A DNA stretch of 64,000 nt from Methanomicrobiales archaeon (GCA_022841205.1 JALHCK010000002.1:137737-201736), one strand, 5' to 3'. Counted from the first letter of the stretch, positions 43,709 through 53,230 are shown. The notes: a model not told the origin generated them from the sequence alone. Program-made: numbers and translations.

Positions 43709-43850
43709 GAGACATCTTCCACATGATGGCCTGTCCTGATTGTGGGAAAAGAGACATATCCCTATTAATCCTACCGAAGAACCGTTCCATGAAATATCTG
43801 CAGCTTTTTACGATATCCTGGTACAACCTTCAACCTGTTGCCGAAAGGGA

Positions 43851-45716
43851 TCAGACAATTGATTTTTTTTGCAGGTTCTGCCGGATGAGATCCAAAACGA
43901 GGGCCTGGACGTCGAGCCAGATGACAAGATGTTTCTCTCCCTTCTTTCCACTCTCATCATCGGCGGCCACCTTTATTATCCCTTTCATAACCCCGGATTT
44001 CTGGATATCCCTTGAATCATTTATATGCTCAACAGCATTCTCATGGATCTGCCGGACGCTCTGGACATCGTCAACAATAATTCCAATATTCTCTCCGCCC
44101 GTTGCAGCAGATGTCAGGACGATGATCTTCCTGGAATCCGACTTCCATTCCCCAAGACCGAGAATCTTCTGGACATCGATGATGTTGAAAATCTCTCCCC
44201 GGAGGTTCATCACTCCCTTCAGATAGGGTGGCGCGTGGGGAAGCGAGGTTATTGGCATCATTTCAACGATCTCCCGGGTGATGGTGATATCCAGCGCATA
44301 GTGGTTTCCGCTAAGTTCGAACTCAACTATACCATAGCTCTTACCATCCCCACCGCTGATTTCCCGGTCCGGACCCTTATCTGTTATGTCCACTGGATCC
44401 AGTGTCTCCCGGCCCGGCGATAAATCGCTGTCATGCCGGAGAGCAGGTACATCAGCCAGTTTTCCAGAAAGCTCTTCGGTCCGGTTCACCTCATCGGGAG
44501 AACCCTCCGGAATAGCGGGTTGTGGCACCGGTTCACGTTCCAGCCGGTTCTCTCCGCGAGAAAGGCTGGCGGACGCAGGCACCCGCGCCCCTTCCCGTGA
44601 ATCAGGAGGGCGTGATTGCTCACCCATCCCGTGGGAAGGCATACCAACCGCGGTTGTCACTGGATTTTCAGGATTGTATTCATTTTTTCTTTCCTGGCCC
44701 GAATTCCTTTCGGAGACGGACTGGGAAGGGGAAACGCCCTCAAGTTCCCGGCGAAGATTGCTGATGGCGTCCAGATACCTGCTTACATCATACAGCATAA
44801 CAATATACTCTGCCGGAGATTCCTTCTCTCCGATAGAAAATGCCGTAAGATCATACCCGCGCTGAAAACCGGGATGGTCCAGGTACATCCGTCGTGGCGA
44901 TGTGCTACCCGACTGGATGGTGGGGTCATGCCGGTTTTCCTCTTCGGGTATGAATGGCAGGTCGTCTATATGTTTTCCGTCCAGGTCTTCCCGTGAAAGA
45001 CCGGTCTCGTCAACAAATGCCTGGTTGGCTTCAAGTATCTGAAACTCCGAATCGAGAACGAGCATTGGGAGAGGATTATTCTTATATTGTCCTGAAGAAA
45101 GGATATTCGTTCCTGTATCGACAGGATCGCCCTGCTGCGTGTGCGGGGAATGGAGGCTTGTGATATCGAGATACGAAAACAGTGCGAGGGCAACGTTTTT
45201 TCCGGAATAACGGCAGGGGGTTGCGTATTGCTGGAAATGCTTTTTTGTTCCGTCAGGCAGTTCCATGACAATTTCGGACATTTGAGGTTTTCCTGTAACG
45301 AATACAGATTCTGCAGATTCACCCGCCTGTAGCCCGTTCGGCGAACCGGCGGATATAACTGCATCAGAAAAAAGAGATTTATACGCCTGGTTAACAGAGA
45401 CGGGCGATAAATTATTATCCCGGAGTGCCATCGGCAGCGGGTGTTCCATGAAAAGAAGCCCCTGTTCCCTGCGAGCTGAGCTATCCTCAGCTGCCCGGGC
45501 AATGAGGCGAATCATCCGGCTGGCGAGAGGGTGCAGTGCTGGATTTCTGACAGCATCTTCGGCTGCATCAGGTGCATTTCCCGCCAGCGCCGTTTCCACC
45601 CAGGATATCATAACAGCCAGATCCTCCTCCAGACTGTCAGCCTGCTGGTCTCCCCTATCACCGTCTTTTGACGACACCCCCACAAACAATGCCTTCCTTC
45701 CCGGTCTTTCATTCAT
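43851..45716 (-). CDS. PAS-PAS-CheW fusion protein
   Basis: 621 residues. An N-terminal helical region (about 1-85) precedes a PAS-like domain (about 90-190), a clearer PAS domain (about 212-320; PLPMLVLDSEFQILEANQAF, DETGLSREDLDGK), a disordered Pro/Ser/Glu-rich linker (about 330-445) and a CheW domain (about 460-610; IVEFELSGNHYALDI, APPYLKGVMNLRGEI). No membrane segment or kinase domain. It probably lets a small-molecule or redox signal enter the array directly through the coupling protein. Confidence 0.85.
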   Translation of the reverse strand: MNERPGRKALFVGVSSKDGDRGDQQADSLEEDLAVMISWVETALAGNAPDAAEDAVRNPALHPLASRMIRLIARAAEDSSARREQGLLFMEHPLPMALRDNNLSPVSVNQAYKSLFSDAVISAGSPNGLQAGESAESVFVTGKPQMSEIVMELPDGTKKHFQQYATPCRYSGKNVALALFSYLDITSLHSPHTQQGDPVDTGTNILSSGQYKNNPLPMLVLDSEFQILEANQAFVDETGLSREDLDGKHIDDLPFIPEEENRHDPTIQSGSTSPRRMYLDHPGFQRGYDLTAFSIGEKESPAEYIVMLYDVSRYLDAISNLRRELEGVSPSQSVSERNSGQERKNEYNPENPVTTAVGMPSHGMGEQSRPPDSREGARVPASASLSRGENRLEREPVPQPAIPEGSPDEVNRTEELSGKLADVPALRHDSDLSPGRETLDPVDITDKGPDREISGGDGKSYGIVEFELSGNHYALDITITREIVEMMPITSLPHAPPYLKGVMNLRGEIFNIIDVQKILGLGEWKSDSRKIIVLTSAATGGENIGIIVDDVQSVRQIHENAVEHINDSRDIQKSGVMKGIIKVAADDESGKKGEKHLVIWLDVQALVLDLIRQNLQKKSIV

Positions 45717-45771
45717 GCTCTGCTAACCTCCCAATGTTCTGCCTGACAGGAAGAGAATCCGGCGCTGTGTC

Positions 45772-46617
45772 CTACTCCCATGCCATCACTTCCAACGCTA
45801 TCTGCTCATAAACCTTTGCGGCATCACACTCCGGATCGTAGTGCGATATCGGGAGGCCCCTTCGCTGCGCGGCCGCGATCTGATGACTGTAGGGAACGTT
45901 ATATACAGTCTTGAAATATTTCCTCATTTCTTCTTCCACCTCGAAAACCAGTTGATCTGCCTGGGGCTCTCCACCCCTCGTTTCCATACCAAGCAGGCGT
46001 TTTAGACCTTCCACGAATCCAGCCCTGGGAGAAGGACTGCCTTCCTGTCCGGTCCGGGTAACGATCGCCATTTCTGCATGGATGGTCTCTCCGGTATATT
46101 CCCTGATATCATCAAAAATGGCCATAAGGGTATGGAGCCCGGTCAATGCAAAGATGCCCCGATCAAATGTTACGACCGTGCGATCCGATGCCACCAGCCC
46201 GTTAATGACGAACTGGCCCATGCTCGGCGGAGTGTCGATTAGGATAAATTGATAACCATGGAGATTATTTATAACCCACTTCAGGATATGCGATCGATCT
46301 GGCGTCTGATAGAAGAAAGGCTCAGCACCTACCAGGTTAAGATTTGATGGTGCCAGATCGATTCCGGATCGCGTTTCGCGGATAACATCCCGGAGGGTAA
46401 TTTCTCTGGTCCCGTCTATCCCGCCCATGAACACATCATACATACTTCGGGAAAGCCACCCCGGATCAACTCCAAGACCTGATGTTGCGTTGGCCTGGGG
46501 ATCAACATCGATGACGAGCACCTGTTTTCCGGCTTTCTGAAGATACCCGGCAATATTCAGGCAGGACGTGGTCTTACCAGTACCTCCTTTGTGGTGTGCA
46601 AAGGTTATGACAGGAAT
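45772..46617 (-). CDS. ParA/MinD-like ATPase (apparent ATT start)
   Basis: 281 residues. The deviant Walker A KGGTGKTT lies at residues 10-17, followed by VLVIDVDPQANATSGLG and ILIDTPPS as Walker B. The first ATG/GTG/TTG in this frame is downstream of the P-loop, so the natural start must be earlier. ATT 46617 gives IPVITFAHHKGGTGKT and sits 5 bases after GGTG, a good ribosome site; I use it. A TATA-like GATATATTAAAAAG lies near 46660. Being beside cheR, PAS-CheW and a soluble receptor, it may position cytoplasmic chemoreceptor arrays (inference). Confidence 0.82.
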   Translation of the reverse strand: MPVITFAHHKGGTGKTTSCLNIAGYLQKAGKQVLVIDVDPQANATSGLGVDPGWLSRSMYDVFMGGIDGTREITLRDVIRETRSGIDLAPSNLNLVGAEPFFYQTPDRSHILKWVINNLHGYQFILIDTPPSMGQFVINGLVASDRTVVTFDRGIFALTGLHTLMAIFDDIREYTGETIHAEMAIVTRTGQEGSPSPRAGFVEGLKRLLGMETRGGEPQADQLVFEVEEEMRKYFKTVYNVPYSHQIAAAQRRGLPISHYDPECDAAKVYEQIALEVMAWE

Positions 46618-46844
46618 GGCTCCACCCAGTATGCAACATTTCCTGTAGAACCTTTTTAATATATCCCGGCTTTGAAATGTTGCCCCTTGAAACGAGGCGG
46701 AAATGGAACAGGGTTATCCTGGCACTGGCATGTCCTGCTCCCAACTCCGCTGATGGGTGAATGGGCCGTATTATTCCGGTGACATCTCATAGAATCCAAA
46801 GAATTTAATGTGTTCACATTGACAGGGGATATGGGGACTTATTG

Positions 46845-47021
46845 ATGGAAGATTATATCGTTTACCTGGTGATTGGTGTCCTTGCGTTCATCATCGGTAT
46901 CCTCGCCGGGTATCTGACGATGACATGGTATTACAACAGGAGGTTTGTCGTCGTCGCAGCAGAGTGTGAACGTTCTGATTCTATTGTCCCAATAATCAAT
47001 GAAATGGACCGCGAATCATGA
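46845..47021 (+). CDS. 58-residue single-pass membrane protein
   Basis: Begins MEDYIVYLVIGVLAFIIGIL; one membrane helix (about 5-27), then a short charged tail. It resembles the next gene (47056) in size and layout, suggesting a pair. Divergent from the ParA-like gene. No family recognised. Confidence 0.55.
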   Translation: MEDYIVYLVIGVLAFIIGILAGYLTMTWYYNRRFVVVAAECERSDSIVPIINEMDRES

Positions 47022-47055
47022 AAATGCCTGGATTCCTGAAGTGGAGGTAAATATC

Positions 47056-47238
47056 ATGGTGGATCTGATCAGTTATGTTATGATTGCCATCGTCACGTTT
47101 TGTTTCGGCCTGCTGGTTAGCTTCCAGATCGCCCATATCCACTATATGCGGCGGCTCACGAAACTTGCCAAACGGAGTGTTGATACCGGTACTATCGCTC
47201 CGGTTCTTGTTGAGCTTGAGAAAAGCAGAAAAAAGTAA
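47056..47238 (+). CDS. 60-residue single-pass membrane protein
   Basis: From ATG 47056 (MVDLISYVMIAIVTFCFGLL), preceded by GGAGGT at 47042-47047, a strong ribosome site that fixes the start. One N-terminal helix, then a basic segment (MRRLTKLAKRSVDTG) and an acidic end. Second of a tandem pair with the 58-residue gene 34 bp upstream. Confidence 0.6.
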   Translation: MVDLISYVMIAIVTFCFGLLVSFQIAHIHYMRRLTKLAKRSVDTGTIAPVLVELEKSRKK

Positions 47239-47336
47239 CACCCTTTTCTGAATACGTAAACCGTCCGTCTGCCACGGCATTCCCCCAGGACATCTGATAG
47301 CTGGTCCCAGGGAACAGATTCTCCAGGCGTGCACGA

Positions 47337-47717
47337 TCAATCGGTATCCTTATCAGCCTGCTCGCGCATCAGGCTCAGAATTTTCTGACGGGTTGTCGCT
47401 GACATACCACAAGTGACTGGCCCCGGAGGTGATTCATCAGCCACTGGTTTCCGCTCGGTGTAGCTGATTGCCTTCGCAAGCTCGGGATCAAGCTTCTTTG
47501 CATTCTCCCAGCATTTCAGGGCTTCATCATCCCGGTGGAGTCCTCCACTGAGTGTGATCCCTTTGAAAACCCAGAGATGAGGATTCCCGGGATTGATCTC
47601 AAGTGCACGGGAATAATATTCGTCTGCTTCAGTATACCTCCCTTCAAAAGCAAGCAGATCTGCTTTCAGAGCAAGTTCATCGGAACGGTTGAGAATTTCG
47701 TCCTTTTTTCCCCACAT
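47337..47717 (-). CDS. Small TPR protein
   Basis: 126 residues from ATG 47717 (MWGKKDEILNRSDELALKAD). It has about two tetratricopeptide repeats (AFEGRYTEADEYYSRALEINPGN; the next ends NAKKLDPELAKAI) and a helical tail. Such proteins act as protein-binding adaptors. The partner is unknown. Confidence 0.72.
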   Translation of the reverse strand: MWGKKDEILNRSDELALKADLLAFEGRYTEADEYYSRALEINPGNPHLWVFKGITLSGGLHRDDEALKCWENAKKLDPELAKAISYTERKPVADESPPGPVTCGMSATTRQKILSLMREQADKDTD

Positions 47718-48467
47718 GGCCCTTCTCTCCTCGGAAATACCTTCCACCTCCTGCCGGAATTTGTATTCACTATGAGAGTATATGAACCTGTCTTAACCGT
47801 TATTCACTGTTGCCCATTTCAGGGAACGTACTCGCTCTTTCTGCCCGGGATCCTGATGACCGGAACGGTGAAAAGGGTGAGGAGTGGTTCCATAGTATAC
47901 CCGACAAATGATGGTGGCATGATCCGCTCGTACTTTTATGGGTACATGCACCTCAACATTGACCCTCGCTATAATATCAAGCAGGATAGGGTCTGAATCA
48001 ACGGGATTGGAGGATTTCTGGTCTTTTGTCAGGGAACAGTGATTAAGCGTCATGGTATTTCGTGAAAAACTTTTCTCTATTACTTCGAGGAAATGAAACA
48101 GCGATGTCTGTTTTGAGTTCCCGGCGAATTTGGTGCCACACAAAAGAGTGTCATGGGTCGATATTACCAAATTTCCTGATCGGTATTACCCTCACCCTGG
48201 AAGAAATTTTTGACTCCATAATTTATATATAGTATGGAGATAAGCCTTTTTTTATAAATTAGTGCTATTTGGGAGTATCAGGTGGCAGGTATTCTTGGCG
48301 AGGAACTTCATAGCAGTCCTGCGTCGTCCGGTTAATCTCCGCCCTTCACAGGGTCCCGGGTAGATGATTTACTTCCGCAAAAACGGTACGGACATACATG
48401 ATGCAGGTTTTCTCCAAACCCTCTGCCGGAAGGTGCACTCCCCGCTAGCAGGGTGAAAGGAGATCAA
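47718..48467. other. Long region without a confident gene, with promoter of the chemoreceptor
   Basis: About 750 bp. Two overlapping frames (plus, ending 47996; minus, 47793-48170) have no recognisable family. The plus-strand one ends with a protein-like stretch (VRSGSIVYPTNDGGMIRSY) and might be the remnant of a gene. A strong TATA box lies at 48222-48232, after which about 220 nt of leader precede the receptor ATG, unusually long for this genome. Confidence 0.45.
48222..48232 (+). promoter_or_regulatory. Promoter of chemoreceptor-cheW operon
   Basis: TTTATATATAG, close to the archaeal TATA consensus; transcription would start near 48250, leaving a leader of roughly 215 nt before ATG 48468. 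Confidence 0.6.
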
Positions 48468-50507
48468 ATGGCGACAAAGGCATCTATCACGATTGAGAAG
48501 GCACAGCAGGAAAATGCAGCCCTGAAAAAGCAGTTCAGTGAACTGATGCAAGATCAAAAAAAGCTGATTGACGAGTTGACCAGGTCCTGCGGCCTCATTA
48601 CCGGAGGGGACACCACAGCAACAATAAAGGTGGAGGATTTTTCCGGTGAGTCTAAAACGCTCGCTCAATTGTTTAGTGATACCATCGAATACTATCGAAC
48701 AGCGGTGCTGGATCAGAAGGAAAGAATAAAAAAACTTGCCGACGAGGCAGAAAAACAGAAGCAGTTTGCATACACGATGGTTATGCAGAACCCTCAGCCA
48801 CAGCTAATCGTCAGCATTGATATGAAGATCAAACTCGCAAACGAGGCATTTACCAGGATGAGCGGGATTCCTGCAAGTTCTGCCACCACGATGAGCATTA
48901 GATCCTTCAAGGTACTGGAAAAGAGCGGCCACAATGTCCGTGAAGCAATAGAAACGAAAAAGGGCGTATCCGGATTTGTTACGGTTGAATTTCCAACAGG
49001 TATCCGGTATCTTGAGCAGCATTCTATTCCCATGCTCGACAAGGCTGGAAATCTGGTCAGTCTCATGACGGTCTACAATGACCTCACGGAAAAACGCAAT
49101 ATCGAAAAAACTGAAAAAGAACTGGCAGAATTCACCAGTTCATATCTATCCACCCTCGGCAAGAATCTCTCGCTCCTCTCGACCGGAGATCTGAATTTCG
49201 ACCTGACAATTCCGGAAGCACATGAGAGTACAAAGAAGGCATCTGAAGGATTCCGGGTTATCAATGCTTCCCTGACCATGGTGCGTGACCATCTACAGGC
49301 CCTCATCAGGGACACAGACACCCTCACCCGGGCTGCCGCTGAAGGGAACCTGAATAAACGGGCGGACGCAGCAAAACACCAGGGCGAATACAGGAAAATC
49401 ATTGAGGGATTCAATTCGACCCTTGACAAGATGATCGAACCCGTGGAAGAAGCGATCCGGGTGTCTAACGAGTATGCACATACAAATTTTGCAATACGGT
49501 TCAATGAAAAGATGAACCTTGCCGGCGATTTCATCCGGTTCAGGGAATCACTGAACAATATCGGACTGCGCGTTACAGAAGCAGTAAACGTTGTCAACAG
49601 ACAGGTTCTCGACCTGGCAGCCGCTGCTGAAGAAGCAAATGCGAGTATTGAGGAGGTGGCTTCCGGATCGAACCAGGTTGCCAAGAGTTCGGCCAGCGTC
49701 AGCGGAAATGCTGAGAAAGGTGGGGTGGCCATGCAGCAGGTACTCAGGGCCATGGACGATCTCTCGGCAACGGTTACATCGGTTGCAACCAAAACCGAAG
49801 CCATCTCTCATCTGACCCAGGAAGCAAACACCATGAGCAAGAAGGGGTCGGAACTTGCGAAACGGGCCGAACATGGTATGGAGGGCATCACCCGGAATGC
49901 CTCCGACGTCGATGCGATTGTGAAAGATATCAAGTCACAGATGGATCAGATCGGAAAAATTGTCAATGTAATCACCGATCTCGCCAACCAGACCAACCTT
50001 CTCGCGTTGAATGCAGCAATAGAAGCAGCACGCGCCGGTGATGCGGGAAGAGGTTTTGCCGTAGTCGCAACCGAAGTAAAATCGCTTGCACAGGAATCAC
50101 GTGAATCGGCAGAAAATATCGCGGAGATGATTGGAAACCTCCAGAAGAAATCACAGGCCGCAGCTGACGCTGCAGCAGAAGCGGGCAGGACCGTCAAGGA
50201 GGGAAGCGGTGCACTCGCTGAAACGCTCCAGATGTTCAACAAGATCGTGGCGTCCGTTGATGAGATCAACAAGAATGTCGAGAGGGTGGCAGCGTCAACC
50301 GAAGAACAGGCTGCTTCCGTCGAGGAGATTACTGCAAGCGTAAATGAGGTCAATACGCTAATCCAGAATACGGCAAAGGAAGCGGTCGATTCAGCGGCGG
50401 CTTCGGAGGAGACATCAGCTGCAATTGACCAGATCGGCAAGATCATAGAGAATGTCAATATAATAGTTTCCCGCGTTTCCCAGGAAATGGCAAAATTCAG
50501 GACCTAG
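48468..50507 (+). CDS. Soluble methyl-accepting chemotaxis protein
   Basis: 679 residues from ATG 48468, with ribosome site AAAGGAGATC just upstream. No membrane segment. Order: helical start (1-95), PAS domain (about 98-215; NPQPQLIVSIDMKIKLANEA), two HAMP-like segments (about 225-345), then the long MCP signalling coiled coil with hairpin tip TNLLALNAAIEAARAGDAGR near 505-530. It is a cytoplasmic receptor that forms arrays with CheA and the CheW encoded 13 bases downstream. Methylation sites are likely among the Glu/Gln pairs flanking the tip. Confidence 0.93.
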   Translation: MATKASITIEKAQQENAALKKQFSELMQDQKKLIDELTRSCGLITGGDTTATIKVEDFSGESKTLAQLFSDTIEYYRTAVLDQKERIKKLADEAEKQKQFAYTMVMQNPQPQLIVSIDMKIKLANEAFTRMSGIPASSATTMSIRSFKVLEKSGHNVREAIETKKGVSGFVTVEFPTGIRYLEQHSIPMLDKAGNLVSLMTVYNDLTEKRNIEKTEKELAEFTSSYLSTLGKNLSLLSTGDLNFDLTIPEAHESTKKASEGFRVINASLTMVRDHLQALIRDTDTLTRAAAEGNLNKRADAAKHQGEYRKIIEGFNSTLDKMIEPVEEAIRVSNEYAHTNFAIRFNEKMNLAGDFIRFRESLNNIGLRVTEAVNVVNRQVLDLAAAAEEANASIEEVASGSNQVAKSSASVSGNAEKGGVAMQQVLRAMDDLSATVTSVATKTEAISHLTQEANTMSKKGSELAKRAEHGMEGITRNASDVDAIVKDIKSQMDQIGKIVNVITDLANQTNLLALNAAIEAARAGDAGRGFAVVATEVKSLAQESRESAENIAEMIGNLQKKSQAAADAAAEAGRTVKEGSGALAETLQMFNKIVASVDEINKNVERVAASTEEQAASVEEITASVNEVNTLIQNTAKEAVDSAAASEETSAAIDQIGKIIENVNIIVSRVSQEMAKFRT

Positions 50508-50520
50508 CGGAGTGATACTG

Positions 50521-51141
50521 ATGCAACATGATCGGGCAGCCAGCAGTCACACTGGAAATTCCCCCTCATCTTTCACGAGCAAGGGTGCCCGTGGCCAGCA
50601 GGAGGCTGTTCCTCCTGTGCAGGTGGTTGAATTCCTGCTTGGCAGGGAACACTTTGCCATCGATCTCTTCGATGTAAAGGAAGTCGTTGAGTACACACGG
50701 ATAACACGCCTGCCGAATTCGCCATCGTATATCAAGGGCATTATCGATCTAAGGGGTGAAATCACCACGATTATCGATCTGAAAGAGGCCCTCGCCATTG
50801 CCGGTACGGAAGTGCGATCTGAAGAAGATTCGCGAATCATCGTGCTGGATGATCAGATCACCTATTCAAAGACAGGCATCATGGTCGATGATGTCCTGTC
50901 GGTTTCAACCTTCCAGCGGTCACAGGTTGATAGTTCCCTGACCGCTCTGCACAAGGAAAACAACCAGATTATTGGAATCATCAAGAAGAAGATACGTGTA
51001 AAAGACCGCGACAGCACGGAGCTAATTATCTGGATTGATGTCAAGCAACTCCTGAAATCATTGGAGCAGGGAATGAAAGATTTCAGCCTTACGCTGGACA
51101 GGATCAAGAGCGAAACCTCTTCCATGGATCAGGAGAAATGA
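50521..51141 (+). CDS. cheW: Coupling protein CheW
   Basis: 206 residues from ATG 50521, placed after GGAGTGAT; a GTG at 50512 is an alternative. An N-terminal extension of about 35 residues precedes a single CheW SH3-like domain (VVEFLLGREHFAIDLFDVKE, SPSYIKGIIDLRGEITTIID), and a helical C-terminal tail follows. It couples the preceding receptor to CheA. It is the only stand-alone cheW in the window. Confidence 0.93.
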   Translation: MQHDRAASSHTGNSPSSFTSKGARGQQEAVPPVQVVEFLLGREHFAIDLFDVKEVVEYTRITRLPNSPSYIKGIIDLRGEITTIIDLKEALAIAGTEVRSEEDSRIIVLDDQITYSKTGIMVDDVLSVSTFQRSQVDSSLTALHKENNQIIGIIKKKIRVKDRDSTELIIWIDVKQLLKSLEQGMKDFSLTLDRIKSETSSMDQEK

Positions 51142-51235
51142 TGCTTCTTCATCCATTTCCTGCCAACTTTCCTGCTCATTGAGGTTATCCTCTTTCTCCA
51201 GAGTTTGAACGGCAGAAACATACTTTCATTGTTTT

Positions 51236-51646
51236 ATGAAGAAACACCAGCTTATGAATGACCAGGAACGGTTCATTGCCAATGATGCCTATGCCCGGAA
51301 CGCAGGGATCGTCCTTGTGGAGAGCGCCCCGGGCAGGGCACGGGTGAAAATGGAGGTTTCGGGCATGCACCTGAACAGCCATGGGACCGTGCACGGGGGC
51401 GCCATCTTCACGCTCGCTGATACGGCCTTTGCCGTTGCATCGAATTCACACGGGATACCTGCAGCGGCAATTAATGCCCACATATCGTATATGAAATCGG
51501 CATCCAGCGGGACGCTCTTTGCTGATGCAGAGGAGTTTGCCCTCAATCCAAAACTTGCAAGCTACACGGTCAGGGTGACCGATGAGGGGGGAGCGCCGGT
51601 CGCCATCTTCCAGGGAATGGTCTACCGGAAGACACCACGAAAATAA
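51236..51646 (+). CDS. PaaI-type hotdog thioesterase
   Basis: 136 residues. The hotdog signature LNSHGTVHGGAIFTLADTAFA (central helix with the catalytic Asp) and NAHISYMKSA define the PaaI/YdiI acyl-CoA thioesterase group. Substrate not deducible. A second Met lies 18 bases in. It converges with the aldehyde dehydrogenase gene. Confidence 0.88.
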   Translation: MKKHQLMNDQERFIANDAYARNAGIVLVESAPGRARVKMEVSGMHLNSHGTVHGGAIFTLADTAFAVASNSHGIPAAAINAHISYMKSASSGTLFADAEEFALNPKLASYTVRVTDEGGAPVAIFQGMVYRKTPRK

Positions 51647-51661
51647 ACCTGCGAAAAAAAG

Positions 51662-53230
51662 TCAGAGCCGGGTTTGCGCCTGCTCATGCAGGAATGACAG
51701 GAGATAGTAAGGGCCGCCGACCCCTTTTCCGGTCGAACCACTGGCTTTCCATCCGCCAAATGGTTGCGACCCCGGCCATGCCCCGGTGGTCGCTCCGCCC
51801 CGGCGGTTTGCATAACAGACCCCGAACCGGATCTTTTCAAAAAACTCGTTGACTTCCCCTGCATCCTCCGAGAATACTCCCGCAGTCAGCCCAAATTCCG
51901 TTGCATTGGCCTTTTCGAGGGCCTCACCGAGATTGGAAAAGGTATCAAGAATGAGGAACGGTACAAAGAGTTCGGATAACACAAGGGGATGGTTGGGAGG
52001 CAGGCCAGAAACCACAGCCGGGCTGACATAGTAACCCCGAGAGAAAATGCCACCATCGAGCACTGATCCCCCGGTAAGGAGGCGTCCGCCACCCCGAACA
52101 GAGAGCGAAACGGCTTCCCGGAACGTGGTGAGTGCTTTTTCCGATATAACCGGACCGATAATGGTCTCACGCTCGCGGGGGTCACCGATGACCAGCTGCT
52201 TAATGGCACCCACCAGTGCGGACTGGAACTCTGCGGAGATGCGTTCATGAACATAGACCCGTGAAGTCGCACTGCATTTCTGCCCGCTGTATCCGAATGC
52301 CCCCTTCACGACACCATCCACCGCTTTGCCGATATCAGCATGCTCTGTTACAATCACCGGGTTCTTGCTGCCCATTTCTGATATCATCGGTTTTGGCCAG
52401 GGCTGGGTTCCAATGAGCGCTCGCTGTAGCCACATCCCGGCTTCGCGTGATCCGGTGAAAGCGACCCCATCGATGTCCCTGCTCTTCACGATTTGGCCGC
52501 CAAATACATTCCCGGGACCGGTGAAGATCTGCAGGGCAGAAGCAGGTACTCCCGCTGATATGAACGCCTGGTAAAGCTTCAGTCCCGAAAGGGGGGTCGC
52601 ACTGGCCGGTTTGAAGATCACAGTATTGCCGGTGAGAAGTGCTGCTCCGGCCATACCGGCAGCCAGCACAAGGGGGAAGTTGAACGGTGATATGACCGCC
52701 CATACACCGTAGGGCCTCATGACACTCTCACAGATCGCACCGGGCTGCTCCGGTTCCATGAGAGTCCGGTAACCCTGGTTCTTCCGGTACATCCCCGCAT
52801 AGTAACGGAGCATATCGATCGCTTCGCTGACTTCGGCAAGCGCCTCGAACCGGTTCTTGCCAGCCTCGAAGGTGATCAGGGCTGCGAGGTGGAACCTGTC
52901 GCTCTCGAGCCGGTCAGCTACCCGTTCGATCACCTCTGCCCGCTCTTTCCAGCCGGTTACACTCCATGAAAAAAATCCCGATCGGGCGGCACCGATTGCT
53001 GATTTTACCTCCCTTTCCGTACCCTGCGAAAACCGACCTATACAGATCGAGCGGTCAACCGGTGAAAAGACTGTAAATTCCCGATCCGCAGACACCGCCT
53101 CTCCACCTATCATCATGGGATGGTTCTGATCAAGCTCATGGCTGACAGAATCGAGAGCTCTCTCATACGTACCATGAATGCTCTCATCAGAAAGTAGCGA
53201 TACGTAGGTAATTTTTTTCTTACGCGCCAT
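51662..53230 (-). CDS. Aldehyde dehydrogenase, P5C dehydrogenase-like
   Basis: 522 residues from the second of two adjacent ATGs (53230), which has better spacing from GGATGTGA. NAD-binding ISPFNFPLVLAAG, catalytic Glu in ISEMGSKNPVIV, catalytic Cys in GYSGQKCSATSRVY. The AFGYSGQKCSA and SRGYYVSPAVV stretches and the length match delta-1-pyrroline-5-carboxylate dehydrogenase (last step of proline to glutamate) rather than generic ALDHs. No proline dehydrogenase is seen nearby, so the physiological substrate is uncertain. Confidence 0.85.
   Translation of the reverse strand: MARKKKITYVSLLSDESIHGTYERALDSVSHELDQNHPMMIGGEAVSADREFTVFSPVDRSICIGRFSQGTEREVKSAIGAARSGFFSWSVTGWKERAEVIERVADRLESDRFHLAALITFEAGKNRFEALAEVSEAIDMLRYYAGMYRKNQGYRTLMEPEQPGAICESVMRPYGVWAVISPFNFPLVLAAGMAGAALLTGNTVIFKPASATPLSGLKLYQAFISAGVPASALQIFTGPGNVFGGQIVKSRDIDGVAFTGSREAGMWLQRALIGTQPWPKPMISEMGSKNPVIVTEHADIGKAVDGVVKGAFGYSGQKCSATSRVYVHERISAEFQSALVGAIKQLVIGDPRERETIIGPVISEKALTTFREAVSLSVRGGGRLLTGGSVLDGGIFSRGYYVSPAVVSGLPPNHPLVLSELFVPFLILDTFSNLGEALEKANATEFGLTAGVFSEDAGEVNEFFEKIRFGVCYANRRGGATTGAWPGSQPFGGWKASGSTGKGVGGPYYLLSFLHEQAQTRL

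Noticed and set aside
43723..44226. Plus-strand frame starting MMACPDCGKRD
   Set aside because: The CPDC start looks like a zinc finger, but most of the frame is antisense to the CheW domain and has shadow composition.
45772..46521. Shorter ParA-like gene starting at GTG 46521
   Set aside because: It would lack the P-loop, which is readable in frame just upstream; the gene must start near 46617.
47793..48170. 125-codon minus-strand frame and the overlapping plus-strand frame ending at 47996
   Set aside because: Neither has a family, a ribosome site or operon support; recorded only as a region with a possible relic.
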